DNA of 64,000 nt from Panacagrimonas perspica. GTDB lineage: Bacteria > Pseudomonadota > Gammaproteobacteria > Nevskiales > Nevskiaceae. Position 1 is the stretch's first letter. Each line of letters begins with the position of its first letter. The notes under the pieces were generated by a model. That model saw nothing but the letters and a program-made list of their open reading frames with translations, made no database searches and had not been told where the DNA came from. Of this stretch, positions 44,665 to 56,095 are shown in pieces. A program made the position numbers and the translations under genes. The stretch lies in the NCBI RefSeq assembly GCF_004364935.1, contig NZ_SOBT01000008.1, positions 1,491,534-1,555,533 on the forward strand, given 5' to 3'.

Positions 44665-45960
44665 TCATGCTGCCTCCGGGCTCAGTTCGTACACCTGCAC
44701 GGGCCGCGCGATGCCCTTCAAGGTCGCCTCGCCGTGCGGAACGGTTCCGATCTCGTCCTGGATCAGCAGCCAGGTCGAGTGACTGACCAGCACTTTTCCC
44801 GGCTCGCAGATCGACCGGATCCGCGAGGCGAGATTGACCTGCTTGCCGAGCACCGCGTACTTCATGCGGCCCGAGGAACCGAAGTTCCCGATCGTGACCA
44901 GCCCGGTGTTCAAGCCCATGCGCGCCTCGAACGTGGCGTCGATGCCGGCGCGCGCCCATGTCTGGTTGAGCGTCCCCACAGCCCGCTGCATCTCGAGCGC
45001 CATGCGCGCGGCGCGCAATGCATGGTCCTTGTCGGTGGTGGCGGTCGGCGCGCCGAAGAAGATCAGGATGGCATCGCCGCTCAGTTCGTCGACCGTTCCG
45101 CCGTGCCGGTCCGCGATCTGCGTCATCTCGGAAAAATACTGGTTGAGCATCTGCGCGAGATCCTCGGGGTCGAGGTCCTCGGCGATGGCCGTGAAGCCGA
45201 CGAGATCCGAGAAGAACACCGTCAGCTTGACGCGTGCAGGACGAAAATCATCGTCGTGGTCGCCGCGGATGATCCGTTCCGCGACCTGCGAGGGCACGTA
45301 GCGGCTGATCAGGCGGTTGCTCAGCTCGACCTTCTCGCGCGCCTCGCGAAGCTGCACCGTCTGCAGGCGGCGCGCCGCGAGCACCAGCAGGCTGAGCGTG
45401 AAGCAGAAGCCGAAGAACACCAGGATCGGCGCGACCACCCCGCCCGCCCACGACGGCGTCTGCTGTGAATCCATGTTGCGGTCGATGATCGCGGGGGCGT
45501 ACGGCAGCAGATCGCTCCACTGCAGCCCGGCGATCAGCGACAGCCACAGCAGGCCGAGCACGAACGTGAAGGCGCCGATGCGCTCGTCGAACCACAGCGT
45601 CAGCACGATCACGCCGATCGGATACCAGGAGAAGAACGGCGTGCTCCAGTTGCCGGCGGTCTGGATCACGGCGATGACGTAGGCACCGTAGAGCACGCCC
45701 ACCAGATAGCCGGTCCAGCGCCCCTCGCGCCCGAGCCAGGCCATCACGCCGCCGGCAAGCAGGCAGATGACCAGCACGATCGCGCCGAACGCCACGACGG
45801 CGTGGACGACGACCATGTCCACGACCTGGGTGTCGACTTGTGCGGCGATCAGCACGGCCCAGCCCAGTAGGTGGGCCGGCAAGGTGATCGCCATCAGCAG
45901 GACGGTCTTGCGGCTCGTGGGCCAGGCGTTGACCTCGATGAAGCGCTCGACCAGCTTCAT
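44665..45960 (-). CDS. Membrane class III nucleotide cyclase (copy 2)
   Basis: A 431-residue paralogue of copy 1: six predicted helices (from SRKTVLLMAITLPAHLLGW), linker helix (QLREAREKVELSNRLISRYV) and cyclase domain with VFFSDLVGFTAIAEDLDPEDL, VDELSGDAILIFFG and RMKYAVLGKQVNLASRI. Metal and catalytic residues are intact; the base-selecting positions are Glu and Ala as in copy 1. It lies 19 bases upstream of copy 1 on the same strand and 241 bases downstream of copy 3. The ligand or signal sensed by the membrane part is unknown. Confidence 0.9.
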   Translation of the reverse strand: MKLVERFIEVNAWPTSRKTVLLMAITLPAHLLGWAVLIAAQVDTQVVDMVVVHAVVAFGAIVLVICLLAGGVMAWLGREGRWTGYLVGVLYGAYVIAVIQTAGNWSTPFFSWYPIGVIVLTLWFDERIGAFTFVLGLLWLSLIAGLQWSDLLPYAPAIIDRNMDSQQTPSWAGGVVAPILVFFGFCFTLSLLVLAARRLQTVQLREAREKVELSNRLISRYVPSQVAERIIRGDHDDDFRPARVKLTVFFSDLVGFTAIAEDLDPEDLAQMLNQYFSEMTQIADRHGGTVDELSGDAILIFFGAPTATTDKDHALRAARMALEMQRAVGTLNQTWARAGIDATFEARMGLNTGLVTIGNFGSSGRMKYAVLGKQVNLASRIRSICEPGKVLVSHSTWLLIQDEIGTVPHGEATLKGIARPVQVYELSPEAA

Positions 45961-46201
45961 GCGATCGGTCCGGGTGCGCCGCAGGGGGACGTGGCAGCGC
46001 CGACGACGGGCGCCGTCCTCTCCACTGGCTCCACGCAGTTCCCAGGCGCCGCCGCCATGCGCATTCCCCGATGCTCCGCCCGATGCTAGCCCTGCGGCCC
46101 GGGTCGGACCAGACCGCTACCGTGCGCCGCGTCTCACTTCGGAAGGCCGCTCGGCGGCGACGCGCTACCGCAACGAGCCCCGTGCCGCAGGGCGGCGGCG
46201 G

Positions 46202-47581
46202 TCAATGCGGGCCGATCACCTGGTAGGTCGTGACCGGCCGTTGCAGGCCCTTGAGCTGCACGTCGCCGCGCGACGCGCACTCCATCCGGTCGTTCACGAG
46301 CAGCCAGGTGGCCTGGCTGATCAGGATCTGGGCCGGTTCGCAGATCGCCTGGAGCCTCGCGGCGACGTTCACGTGCGTCCCCAGTGCGGTGTACTTCATG
46401 CGATCCGGCGAACCGAAGTGCCCGATGGTCACCACGCCGCTGTTGATGCCCATGCGCACACAGAAGGCCACGTCGATGCCGTCGGCCGCCCATCTCGCAT
46501 TGAGTACCCTGACCGCCTCCTGCATCTGCAGCGCGGTGCGCACCGAACGCAGCGCGTGATCGCGGTCGTTGGTGAAACGCGGGGCGCCAAAGAGCACCAG
46601 GATGGCGTCACCGCTGAGTTCGTCGACGGTGCCGCCGTTGCGCTCGGCGATGGCCGTCATCTCGGAGAAGTACTCGTTGATGATGCGCGACAGATCCTCG
46701 GGATCCAGACGTTCCGCGATCTCGGTGAAGCCGACGAGATCGGAGAAGAAGATGGTCAGGCGCCGACGCTCGTTGTCGCCGGTGGCCTGCGCCCCACCGG
46801 CGAGAATGTCGTCCGCGATCTGCGTGGGCACATAGCGGCGGATCAGGCGCATGCTGCGGTCGAGCAGCGCATTGGCCTGCCGCAGGCGCGTCTCCTGGAC
46901 CCGTCGCACGGACAGCGCGAGCCACTGCAGCAGGAAGCTCAGGCTGAGCAGCACCACGGTCACCAACACGTGCGCCGACAGCCAGCCCAGATTGCGCTGC
47001 GCATCCACGGTACGGTCCAGCAGCAGCGGCGCGTAGTCGATGACACCCTGCACTTCCAGGACTCCCACCAGCACGATCCACACGAAGAGATAGGCGGCGC
47101 TGAACACGCCCACGCGTTCGTCGAAGTAGATCGCCCACAGCGTGATCACCGCCGGGTACCACAGCATGTGCGGGCTGCTCATCGTGCCGAACAGGTGCAG
47201 CATCCAGACGATGAACAGCGAATAGACCGCCACCCAGGCGTAAGGGACGGCGCGCCAGTCGCGCGCCGTGTAGACCAGCCACAGGCTCAGCGCGAAGAAG
47301 CCAGCGACCGCCCCGCTCCACCATCCCAGGAACGTATCCAGCCGCGCAAGATCGATGTTGGCGCTGGCATCGAAACCGAAATGGGCGACCGTGGATCCCA
47401 CCAGGTGGGCGAGCAGGACCGGCCCGGTCAGCAGGGCCAGCTTGCGGCTGGCGGGCCAGGTGTTGAACGCGATGAAGCGCTCGACCAGCCGCGTGCGCAG
47501 ATCAGGAGGCCGTCCATCGTTGGCGGCATCCACGAGTCCGCGTGGATCGGTGTTCGCGGGCACGACGTCGCCCGGCGCCAT
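46202..47581 (-). CDS. Membrane class III nucleotide cyclase (copy 3)
   Basis: A third paralogue (459 residues from ATG 47581; GTG at 47593 is an alternative) with an extra 30-residue N-terminal tail before LVERFIAFNTWPASRKLALL. Membrane half, linker helix and cyclase domain follow as in the other copies: IFFSDLVGFTEIAERLDPEDL, VDELSGDAILVLFG and RMKYTALGTHVNVAARL. Here the second base-selecting position is Thr, as in many bacterial adenylate cyclases, while the first is Glu. The 241-base gap after it contains no gene I recognise. Confidence 0.9.
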   Translation of the reverse strand: MAPGDVVPANTDPRGLVDAANDGRPPDLRTRLVERFIAFNTWPASRKLALLTGPVLLAHLVGSTVAHFGFDASANIDLARLDTFLGWWSGAVAGFFALSLWLVYTARDWRAVPYAWVAVYSLFIVWMLHLFGTMSSPHMLWYPAVITLWAIYFDERVGVFSAAYLFVWIVLVGVLEVQGVIDYAPLLLDRTVDAQRNLGWLSAHVLVTVVLLSLSFLLQWLALSVRRVQETRLRQANALLDRSMRLIRRYVPTQIADDILAGGAQATGDNERRRLTIFFSDLVGFTEIAERLDPEDLSRIINEYFSEMTAIAERNGGTVDELSGDAILVLFGAPRFTNDRDHALRSVRTALQMQEAVRVLNARWAADGIDVAFCVRMGINSGVVTIGHFGSPDRMKYTALGTHVNVAARLQAICEPAQILISQATWLLVNDRMECASRGDVQLKGLQRPVTTYQVIGPH

Positions 47582-47627
47582 CGCACCGCGCACCGAAGAC
47601 TCGGGGGCGCCGGCCGGAATGACGGCG

Positions 47628-49175
47628 TCAGCCCTGCGAAAGCTTGAATACGCGTCCGAAGTAGCCGCCCAACTCTTCCACGACTTCTTCAGGATTCAGC
47701 TCCGGCGTGATGCCGGCCAGCGCCTTGGCCAGGCGCTTCTTGTATTCGAGCTGCATCGCGCGACCGATCTCGATGCGCTGGGCCTGCGGACTGCCAGCGC
47801 CGTGCATCGATTCGGTCAGATACCCCACCGCGTTGCGGCCCAGCGTCATGTTCTCGATCAGGCGCAGCATGCGCATGCGCTCCTCGGTCGAGAACGTCGA
47901 ACGCCCGGCGAGATACTTCTTCAGAAGCTCGCCGATCTCGGGATGGCGGAAATCCTGCTCACTGGGCAAGGTCGCGACCAGCCCGCCGGCAAGATCCTGA
48001 GCAATGCGGCCGAGGTCGTACGGCAGCTTGGTGACGTGATGCTTGCAGACGTTGGCGAGCATGTCGTCGGCGAGAAATGCGCCCGACTTCGTCGCGAAGC
48101 CCTGGTGGCTGGCGGCGATGCCGGTGCCGTAGATCGTCTCGTTGAGATGCGTCATCTCGACCAGCTTGTCCTTCACGTGACTGGCTGCGTCGGCACCGTT
48201 CATTTCTGCGATACTCGCCGCCGCCCCGATCAGCACGTCGCCGACGCCGCTCTTGCAGACGTAGGAACGGCGGTGGTACGCCGTGAAACGCTGCACCAGC
48301 ATCGCCGCGAAATCGGTCTCGCCGTCCATGAAGACGAGTTCGTTGGGAATGAACACGTCGTCGAAGATCACCATCGCCTCCTGGCCGCCATACATCACGT
48401 TGCCCGGGTCGATGCTGCCGCCTTCCATCGCCCGCGTATCGCAGGACTGGCGGCCGTAGATGTAGGTGATGCCCGGCGCATCCACCGGCACTGCACCGAC
48501 GACGGCCCAGTCGCGGTCCTTCGGGCCGAGCCGCATCGTCGGCATCACCAGCATCCAGTGCGAATTGATGCAGCCGGTCTGATGCGCCTTGGCACCGCGA
48601 ATCCAGATGCCGTCGGCACTGCGCCGCACGATGCGCACGAACAGGTCCGGATCGGTCTGCTCGTGCGGGGCCTTGCCGCGGTCGCCCTTCACGTCCGTCA
48701 TCGCGCCACCGACGACGTAGTTGCCGCGATGCATGTCGGTGAGGAAAGCATTCAGCCGCGCGTGGTACGGCGTGGCGTACTGCTCGTCGATCTCGAAGGT
48801 GACCGAGTACAGCGCGTTGAACGCGTCCTGCCCGACGCAACGCTGGAAACACGTGCCGGTGAGCTGACCCAGGCGGCGCTGCATCTTGTTCTGCGCGACC
48901 AGGTCCGGCGCCGACGTGCAGATGTGCAGGAAGCGGCTGACGCGCTCACCGGTGAACGGCGACACGACGGACGCCAGATCCGGATGTTCCACCGCGAGGT
49001 CGTAGGTGCGCGCCAGCGCGTTGATCGAAGGCCGGATGATCGGATGATCCACCGGCTCCTCGACCTTCTCGCCGAACAGCCAGATCGTCAGCCCGCGACC
49101 GCGCAGGCTCTCGATGTACTCGGCGCCGTTCGCGATCTTCTTGCGCGCGAGAGGGGGCGTGGAAATATCGTTCAT
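47628..49175 (-). CDS. AbfD-like 4-hydroxybutyryl-CoA dehydratase / vinylacetyl-CoA isomerase
   Basis: A 515-residue flavoprotein of the 4-hydroxyphenylacetate hydroxylase (HpaB) superfamily. Iron-sulfur ligand positions specific to AbfD are seen: C109 and C113 in GTCFQRCVGQ, and H301 and C307 in AYHRRSYVCKSG, which correspond to C99, C103, H292 and C299 of the Clostridium enzyme, with one residue fewer between the last two. That points to 4-hydroxybutyryl-CoA dehydration to crotonyl-CoA rather than hydroxylation. The start ATG 49175 follows GGAAGCC; a longer frame is open upstream but lacks support. No CoA-transferase or dehydrogenase of this pathway is adjacent. Confidence 0.8.
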   Translation of the reverse strand: MNDISTPPLARKKIANGAEYIESLRGRGLTIWLFGEKVEEPVDHPIIRPSINALARTYDLAVEHPDLASVVSPFTGERVSRFLHICTSAPDLVAQNKMQRRLGQLTGTCFQRCVGQDAFNALYSVTFEIDEQYATPYHARLNAFLTDMHRGNYVVGGAMTDVKGDRGKAPHEQTDPDLFVRIVRRSADGIWIRGAKAHQTGCINSHWMLVMPTMRLGPKDRDWAVVGAVPVDAPGITYIYGRQSCDTRAMEGGSIDPGNVMYGGQEAMVIFDDVFIPNELVFMDGETDFAAMLVQRFTAYHRRSYVCKSGVGDVLIGAAASIAEMNGADAASHVKDKLVEMTHLNETIYGTGIAASHQGFATKSGAFLADDMLANVCKHHVTKLPYDLGRIAQDLAGGLVATLPSEQDFRHPEIGELLKKYLAGRSTFSTEERMRMLRLIENMTLGRNAVGYLTESMHGAGSPQAQRIEIGRAMQLEYKKRLAKALAGITPELNPEEVVEELGGYFGRVFKLSQG

Positions 49176-49215
49176 GGCGGCTTCCGAAAAGGGGGCTGCC
49201 GCGATGATACGCCGC

Positions 49216-50643
<1,428 letters not shown>

Positions 50644-50731
50644 GGGATCTCCGGTGTCGTGGCCTAGCAGTCGGCACGGCCTCATCCTTTACACTTTGTC
50701 AGCAATGAATCCCCTGCGTTCCCCGGCTTGA

Positions 50732-52629
<1,898 letters not shown>

Positions 52630-52703
52630 GGCCTGATCCGCCGCGCTGGCGGGCGCTGACGTGAAATTCGCTTGAACCGCGGCACCACCCCGGAGTCCTG
52701 TCC

Positions 52704-53123
52704 TTGAACGCACCCGGCATCCTGCTTCCGCTGCTGGCCCTGATCGGCTGGACCTTGCTGGTGCTGCTGCTGATCCCGTTCCACCGCGTGCGCGCCGGGA
52801 TGGCGGGACGCATCCAGGTCAATGACTTCCTGTACGGCGAATCGACGCGGGTGCCGCCCGATGTCGCCATCCCGAACCGGGCCTACATGAACCTGCTCGA
52901 GGCGCCGGTGCTGTTCTATGCCGTCGGCCTGATGCTGTTCGTCACGCAGACGGCAGATTCGACGGCGACGACGCTGGCCTGGGCTTACGTCGGCCTGCGG
53001 ATCGTCCACAGCCTGATCCACCTGACCTACAACCACGTCCTGCATCGGCTGGCGGCGTTCGCCCTGAGCAATGCCGTGCTGCTCCTGTTGTGGCTGAAGT
53101 TGGCGCTGTCGCTTCTGGGCTGA
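52704..53123 (+). CDS. MAPEG-family membrane protein
   Basis: A 139-residue protein with four hydrophobic helices (LLPLLALIGWTLLVLLLIPF, LLEAPVLFYAVGLMLFVTQ, TLAWAYVGLRIVHSLIHL, FALSNAVLLLLWLKLAL), matching the bacterial MAPEG (glutathione/eicosanoid metabolism) family; the conserved glutamate-proline (LEAPVLF) and RIVHSLIHL are visible. Bacterial members often have glutathione transferase activity or no known role. It starts with TTG at 52704. A single REP unit follows its stop. Confidence 0.88.
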   Translation: MNAPGILLPLLALIGWTLLVLLLIPFHRVRAGMAGRIQVNDFLYGESTRVPPDVAIPNRAYMNLLEAPVLFYAVGLMLFVTQTADSTATTLAWAYVGLRIVHSLIHLTYNHVLHRLAAFALSNAVLLLLWLKLALSLLG

Positions 53124-53149
53124 TCGCCGCCGCCGGTCTGGAGGGGAGT

Positions 53150-53171
53150 CCCGGACTTCGTCCGGGCTACG
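53150..53171. repeat. REP-like hairpin, single unit
   Basis: CCCGGACTTCGTCCGGGCTACG lies between the convergent MAPEG and OmpA-type genes and is one unit of the dispersed family. Confidence 0.85.
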
Positions 53172-53212
53172 GGGGGCACGATCTCACAACCGTGCCCACC
53201 TACCTGCCCGCC

Positions 53213-54445
53213 TCAGGAACTGCTGATGCTCAGGATGAACTCGATGCGCCGGTTCTTCTCGCGATTTTCCGACGTGTCGTTCGGCACCATCGGCTCGGTC
53301 TCGCCGAATCCCTTGGCACTGAGCCGGCTCGAAGGCACGGATTTCTGGATCAGGTACTGGCGCACCGAACCGGCACGCTGCTCGGAGAGCAGCTGATTGA
53401 ACGACGCCACGCCCTCGTCGTCGGTGTGCCCGCGAATCTGCGTGAAGAGATTGGTCTGGCCCCGCAGCGTACGCGCCAGGCCGTCGAGAACCGTCTTCGC
53501 GCCCGGCGTGAGCAGCGCCGAACCCGTGTCGAAGCGGATGCTCTCGATGGTCACCGTCTGCTGCACTACGCAGCCCTTGGCGTCGACCGTGAGCGCCGGC
53601 GCCGTCGTCGGGCACTGGTCGGATACATCGGGCACGCCATCGCCATCCTGGTCGGCGACCGCGGAGGTATCGATGTTGGCCGGGCAGCCGCGCGCATCGA
53701 CCGGCGCGCCGCGCGGCGTCTGCGGGCAGATGTCGGCTTCGTCGACCACGCCGTCGCGATCCGAATCGGTCGAGCAGATCTCGCGACCGGAAACCGGATC
53801 ATAGAAGGACGATTCGCAGCGCGGCGTTCCCGACACTTTTTCCGGCGGCAGTTCCGGCGCCGAGCTCTCGAAACTCGGGGCCCGCCAGACCCCGATCGGC
53901 ACCTGCAACAGGACGCGTGCCTGATAGTCGATCAGCGTGTCGTGATCCGGCACGCTGTCGTTGTTGAGCTGAAGTTGAGCGCGCGCCTCGGTGCGAAGCA
54001 GCCAGCCTTCGATCGGCAACTCGAAGCGCAGCCCCGCTCCCGCATCGACACCCGGGTGCAGATGGTCGCGCCCGCGGACGTCTTCGCGGATGCCGCCGCC
54101 GCCGAGCAGAACGTAGGGCGTGGCGTCGAGGATGATGTACTTCGCCTCGAAGGCTTTCAGCCAGTTCACGAACACGGACTGCTGATAGTCGCTGCGCCCG
54201 TCCACGTCCCGATCGCGCTCGACGCCAGTGACCGAAATCTCGATCGCTTCGCCGGGACGATTCTCGAGCAGGAAGCCGACGCCCAGATCGAGTCCGAGGC
54301 CGTGGTCGGAATGGCGGTTTGAATCACCCATCTCGACGAAGCCTCCGCCGATCAGGTAATTCCCCTGCGGCATCGGCGCCGCCCCTGCCGTCAGGGACGC
54401 GGCCAGCAGAGCGCTGGCGGCAACACAACGCGACCACGTCCTCAT
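53213..54445 (-). CDS. OmpA-family protein with thrombospondin type 3 repeats
   Basis: A 410-residue outer-membrane protein: signal peptide (CVAASALLAASLTAGAAP), an N-terminal barrel (about 25-215), two calcium-binding type 3 repeats (DSDRDGVVDEADICPQTPRG and DQDGDGVPDVSDQCP), and a C-terminal OmpA domain (about 295-410) with IRFDTGSALLTPGAKTVLD and the peptidoglycan-binding IRGHTDDEGVASFNQLLSEQRA. It anchors the outer membrane to the wall. ATG at 54445 is chosen so the signal begins MRTWSRCVAA. Divergent from the tolC operon. Confidence 0.93.
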   Translation of the reverse strand: MRTWSRCVAASALLAASLTAGAAPMPQGNYLIGGGFVEMGDSNRHSDHGLGLDLGVGFLLENRPGEAIEISVTGVERDRDVDGRSDYQQSVFVNWLKAFEAKYIILDATPYVLLGGGGIREDVRGRDHLHPGVDAGAGLRFELPIEGWLLRTEARAQLQLNNDSVPDHDTLIDYQARVLLQVPIGVWRAPSFESSAPELPPEKVSGTPRCESSFYDPVSGREICSTDSDRDGVVDEADICPQTPRGAPVDARGCPANIDTSAVADQDGDGVPDVSDQCPTTAPALTVDAKGCVVQQTVTIESIRFDTGSALLTPGAKTVLDGLARTLRGQTNLFTQIRGHTDDEGVASFNQLLSEQRAGSVRQYLIQKSVPSSRLSAKGFGETEPMVPNDTSENREKNRRIEFILSISSS

Positions 54446-54674
54446 CTTTGTTGTTTGTCGTCCGAACGAGTCACGAAGGGCCCGACTGTAGCGGAGCCCT
54501 GCGCGCGGCGGCAACGCAGCGCGAATCGATCCGGCGTCCTGTTTCGGGTCGAAGCAACTGATGAACGTAGCGTCAGGCGCGCCCGAGGCCGCAGCGCGTG
54601 GACATGGCCGCGGGTAAACTCGACGTCTTGGGGGACCGGAATCGGGCCGGTCACTGCAACAAGCCAACTTCCAC

Positions 54675-56090
54675 ATGAATCGAAGCGCACCGGCGCGGTC
54701 GCTCGCGTCACACCTCGGCTGGCTGTGGGCCTCCGCTCTGGCGGGACTGGCGCTGCCTCTGGCGGCGGTCTCGGCGCAGGTCGACACGGAAAGGCAAGCG
54801 CTCGACTCGACATCGCTGCTGACCACGTACACCGAAGCACTGACGCACAACGCGGCCTACCGGGCCCAGCTCTCCGCCACCCGCGCGGTCGCCGAACTCG
54901 AACGTGCGGCGGTTGGACGCCTGCTGCCCCAGGTCGGCCTGGGTGCGAGCTACGACTACGGCTACCAGGAAGTCAAAGGCGACTACTACAGCGTCGCCAA
55001 CGTGCGCGCCGACGACGATTACGGAAAGGGACTGGCGGGGGTCAAGCTGTCCCAGCCGCTCTATCAGCCCGACCTCTGGATCTCGCGCGATCAGGCCGGA
55101 CTGAAACTGAGCCAGGCCCGCTTCGCGCTCGAAAAAGCCGAGGACGAGCTGCTGATCGACGTCGTCGGCGCCTATCTCGCCGTTCTCTCGGCGCAGGACG
55201 CACGACGCCTCGCGCAGGCGGAATCTGCGGCGGTGGAGCGACAGCTCAAGCAGATCCGGGCGCGCGGCGAAGCCGGCCTCGCACTGGAAGCGGATGTTCT
55301 GGCGGCGTCCGCGCAGCACTCGACCGCGCTGGCCAATCTGGTCCAGGCCGAAGGCCAGGTGGATATCGCAGGTTCGACGCTGGACCTCACGGTCGGCCGG
55401 CCCGTCCGCAACCTGCGGGCATTGCCCGAGGGCATGGTCCTGAGCCGGCCCGAGCCGGCGGATTCGCAGAGCTGGGTGGTACGCGCACGCAGCCAGAACC
55501 TGGACGTCGTCCAGGCCCGCATCGCCGCCCAGATCGCGGAGCTGGACGCCGAGAAGGCGCGTTATGCCCGCATGCCGAAGATCCAGGCGGTCGGTTCGGC
55601 CACGTACCTGGATCTGGACGGCGGCATCAGCGGCGAGCGCAGCGAGAAGGAAGCCCGCATCGGCGTGGACTTCGTGCTGCCGCTGTACTCGGGCGGCACG
55701 ATCCAGGCCGCGATCGCCGCCGCGGAAGCCGGTGTCGAAGGCGCTCAAGCGTTGATCGAGGCCGCCGAAGGCAAGGCCGAGCGCGATGCGCGCCAGGCCT
55801 TCACCTCGCTGCTCAATTCGCTGAACAAGGTCCCCGCCCGCTGGGACGCGGTGCTCGCGGCGCGCGCCTCCGAAGAGGCGACGATGTCGGGCTTCGATGC
55901 AGGAACCCGCACCAACGCCGACGTGCTGCGCTCGCTCGAGGAACGCTTCGACGCCGAGCGCACCTACTCCGACGCGCGCTATCTCTACATTCTCGACAGC
56001 CTGCGTCTCAAGCTGGCCGCGGGCAATCTCGTCGCTGCCGATCTCGCACCCTTCGACCGCTTGCTGCGAACGGCATCGGAGTCGCCCTGA
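54675..56090 (+). CDS. TolC-family outer-membrane efflux protein
   Basis: A 471-residue TolC/OMF channel protein: signal region (WLWASALAGLALPLAAVSAQ), then the duplicated coiled-coil/beta pattern of the family, with LLPQVGLGASYDYGYQEV, GKGLAGVKLSQPLYQPD, LIDVVGAYLAVLSAQDARRLAQAE, MPKIQAVGSATYLDLDGG and FVLPLYSGGTIQAAIAAAEAG. It forms the outer-membrane exit for the membrane-fusion protein encoded five bases downstream. Gap 54446-54674 before it holds the divergent promoters and no gene. Confidence 0.93.
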   Translation: MNRSAPARSLASHLGWLWASALAGLALPLAAVSAQVDTERQALDSTSLLTTYTEALTHNAAYRAQLSATRAVAELERAAVGRLLPQVGLGASYDYGYQEVKGDYYSVANVRADDDYGKGLAGVKLSQPLYQPDLWISRDQAGLKLSQARFALEKAEDELLIDVVGAYLAVLSAQDARRLAQAESAAVERQLKQIRARGEAGLALEADVLAASAQHSTALANLVQAEGQVDIAGSTLDLTVGRPVRNLRALPEGMVLSRPEPADSQSWVVRARSQNLDVVQARIAAQIAELDAEKARYARMPKIQAVGSATYLDLDGGISGERSEKEARIGVDFVLPLYSGGTIQAAIAAAEAGVEGAQALIEAAEGKAERDARQAFTSLLNSLNKVPARWDAVLAARASEEATMSGFDAGTRTNADVLRSLEERFDAERTYSDARYLYILDSLRLKLAAGNLVAADLAPFDRLLRTASESP

Positions 56091-56095
56091 GCCCC

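Noticed and set aside
54455-56095. In-frame extension upstream of the HlyD fusion
   Set aside because: It overlaps tolC in another frame and is Arg/Gly-rich; the ATG at 56096 fits the operon spacing.
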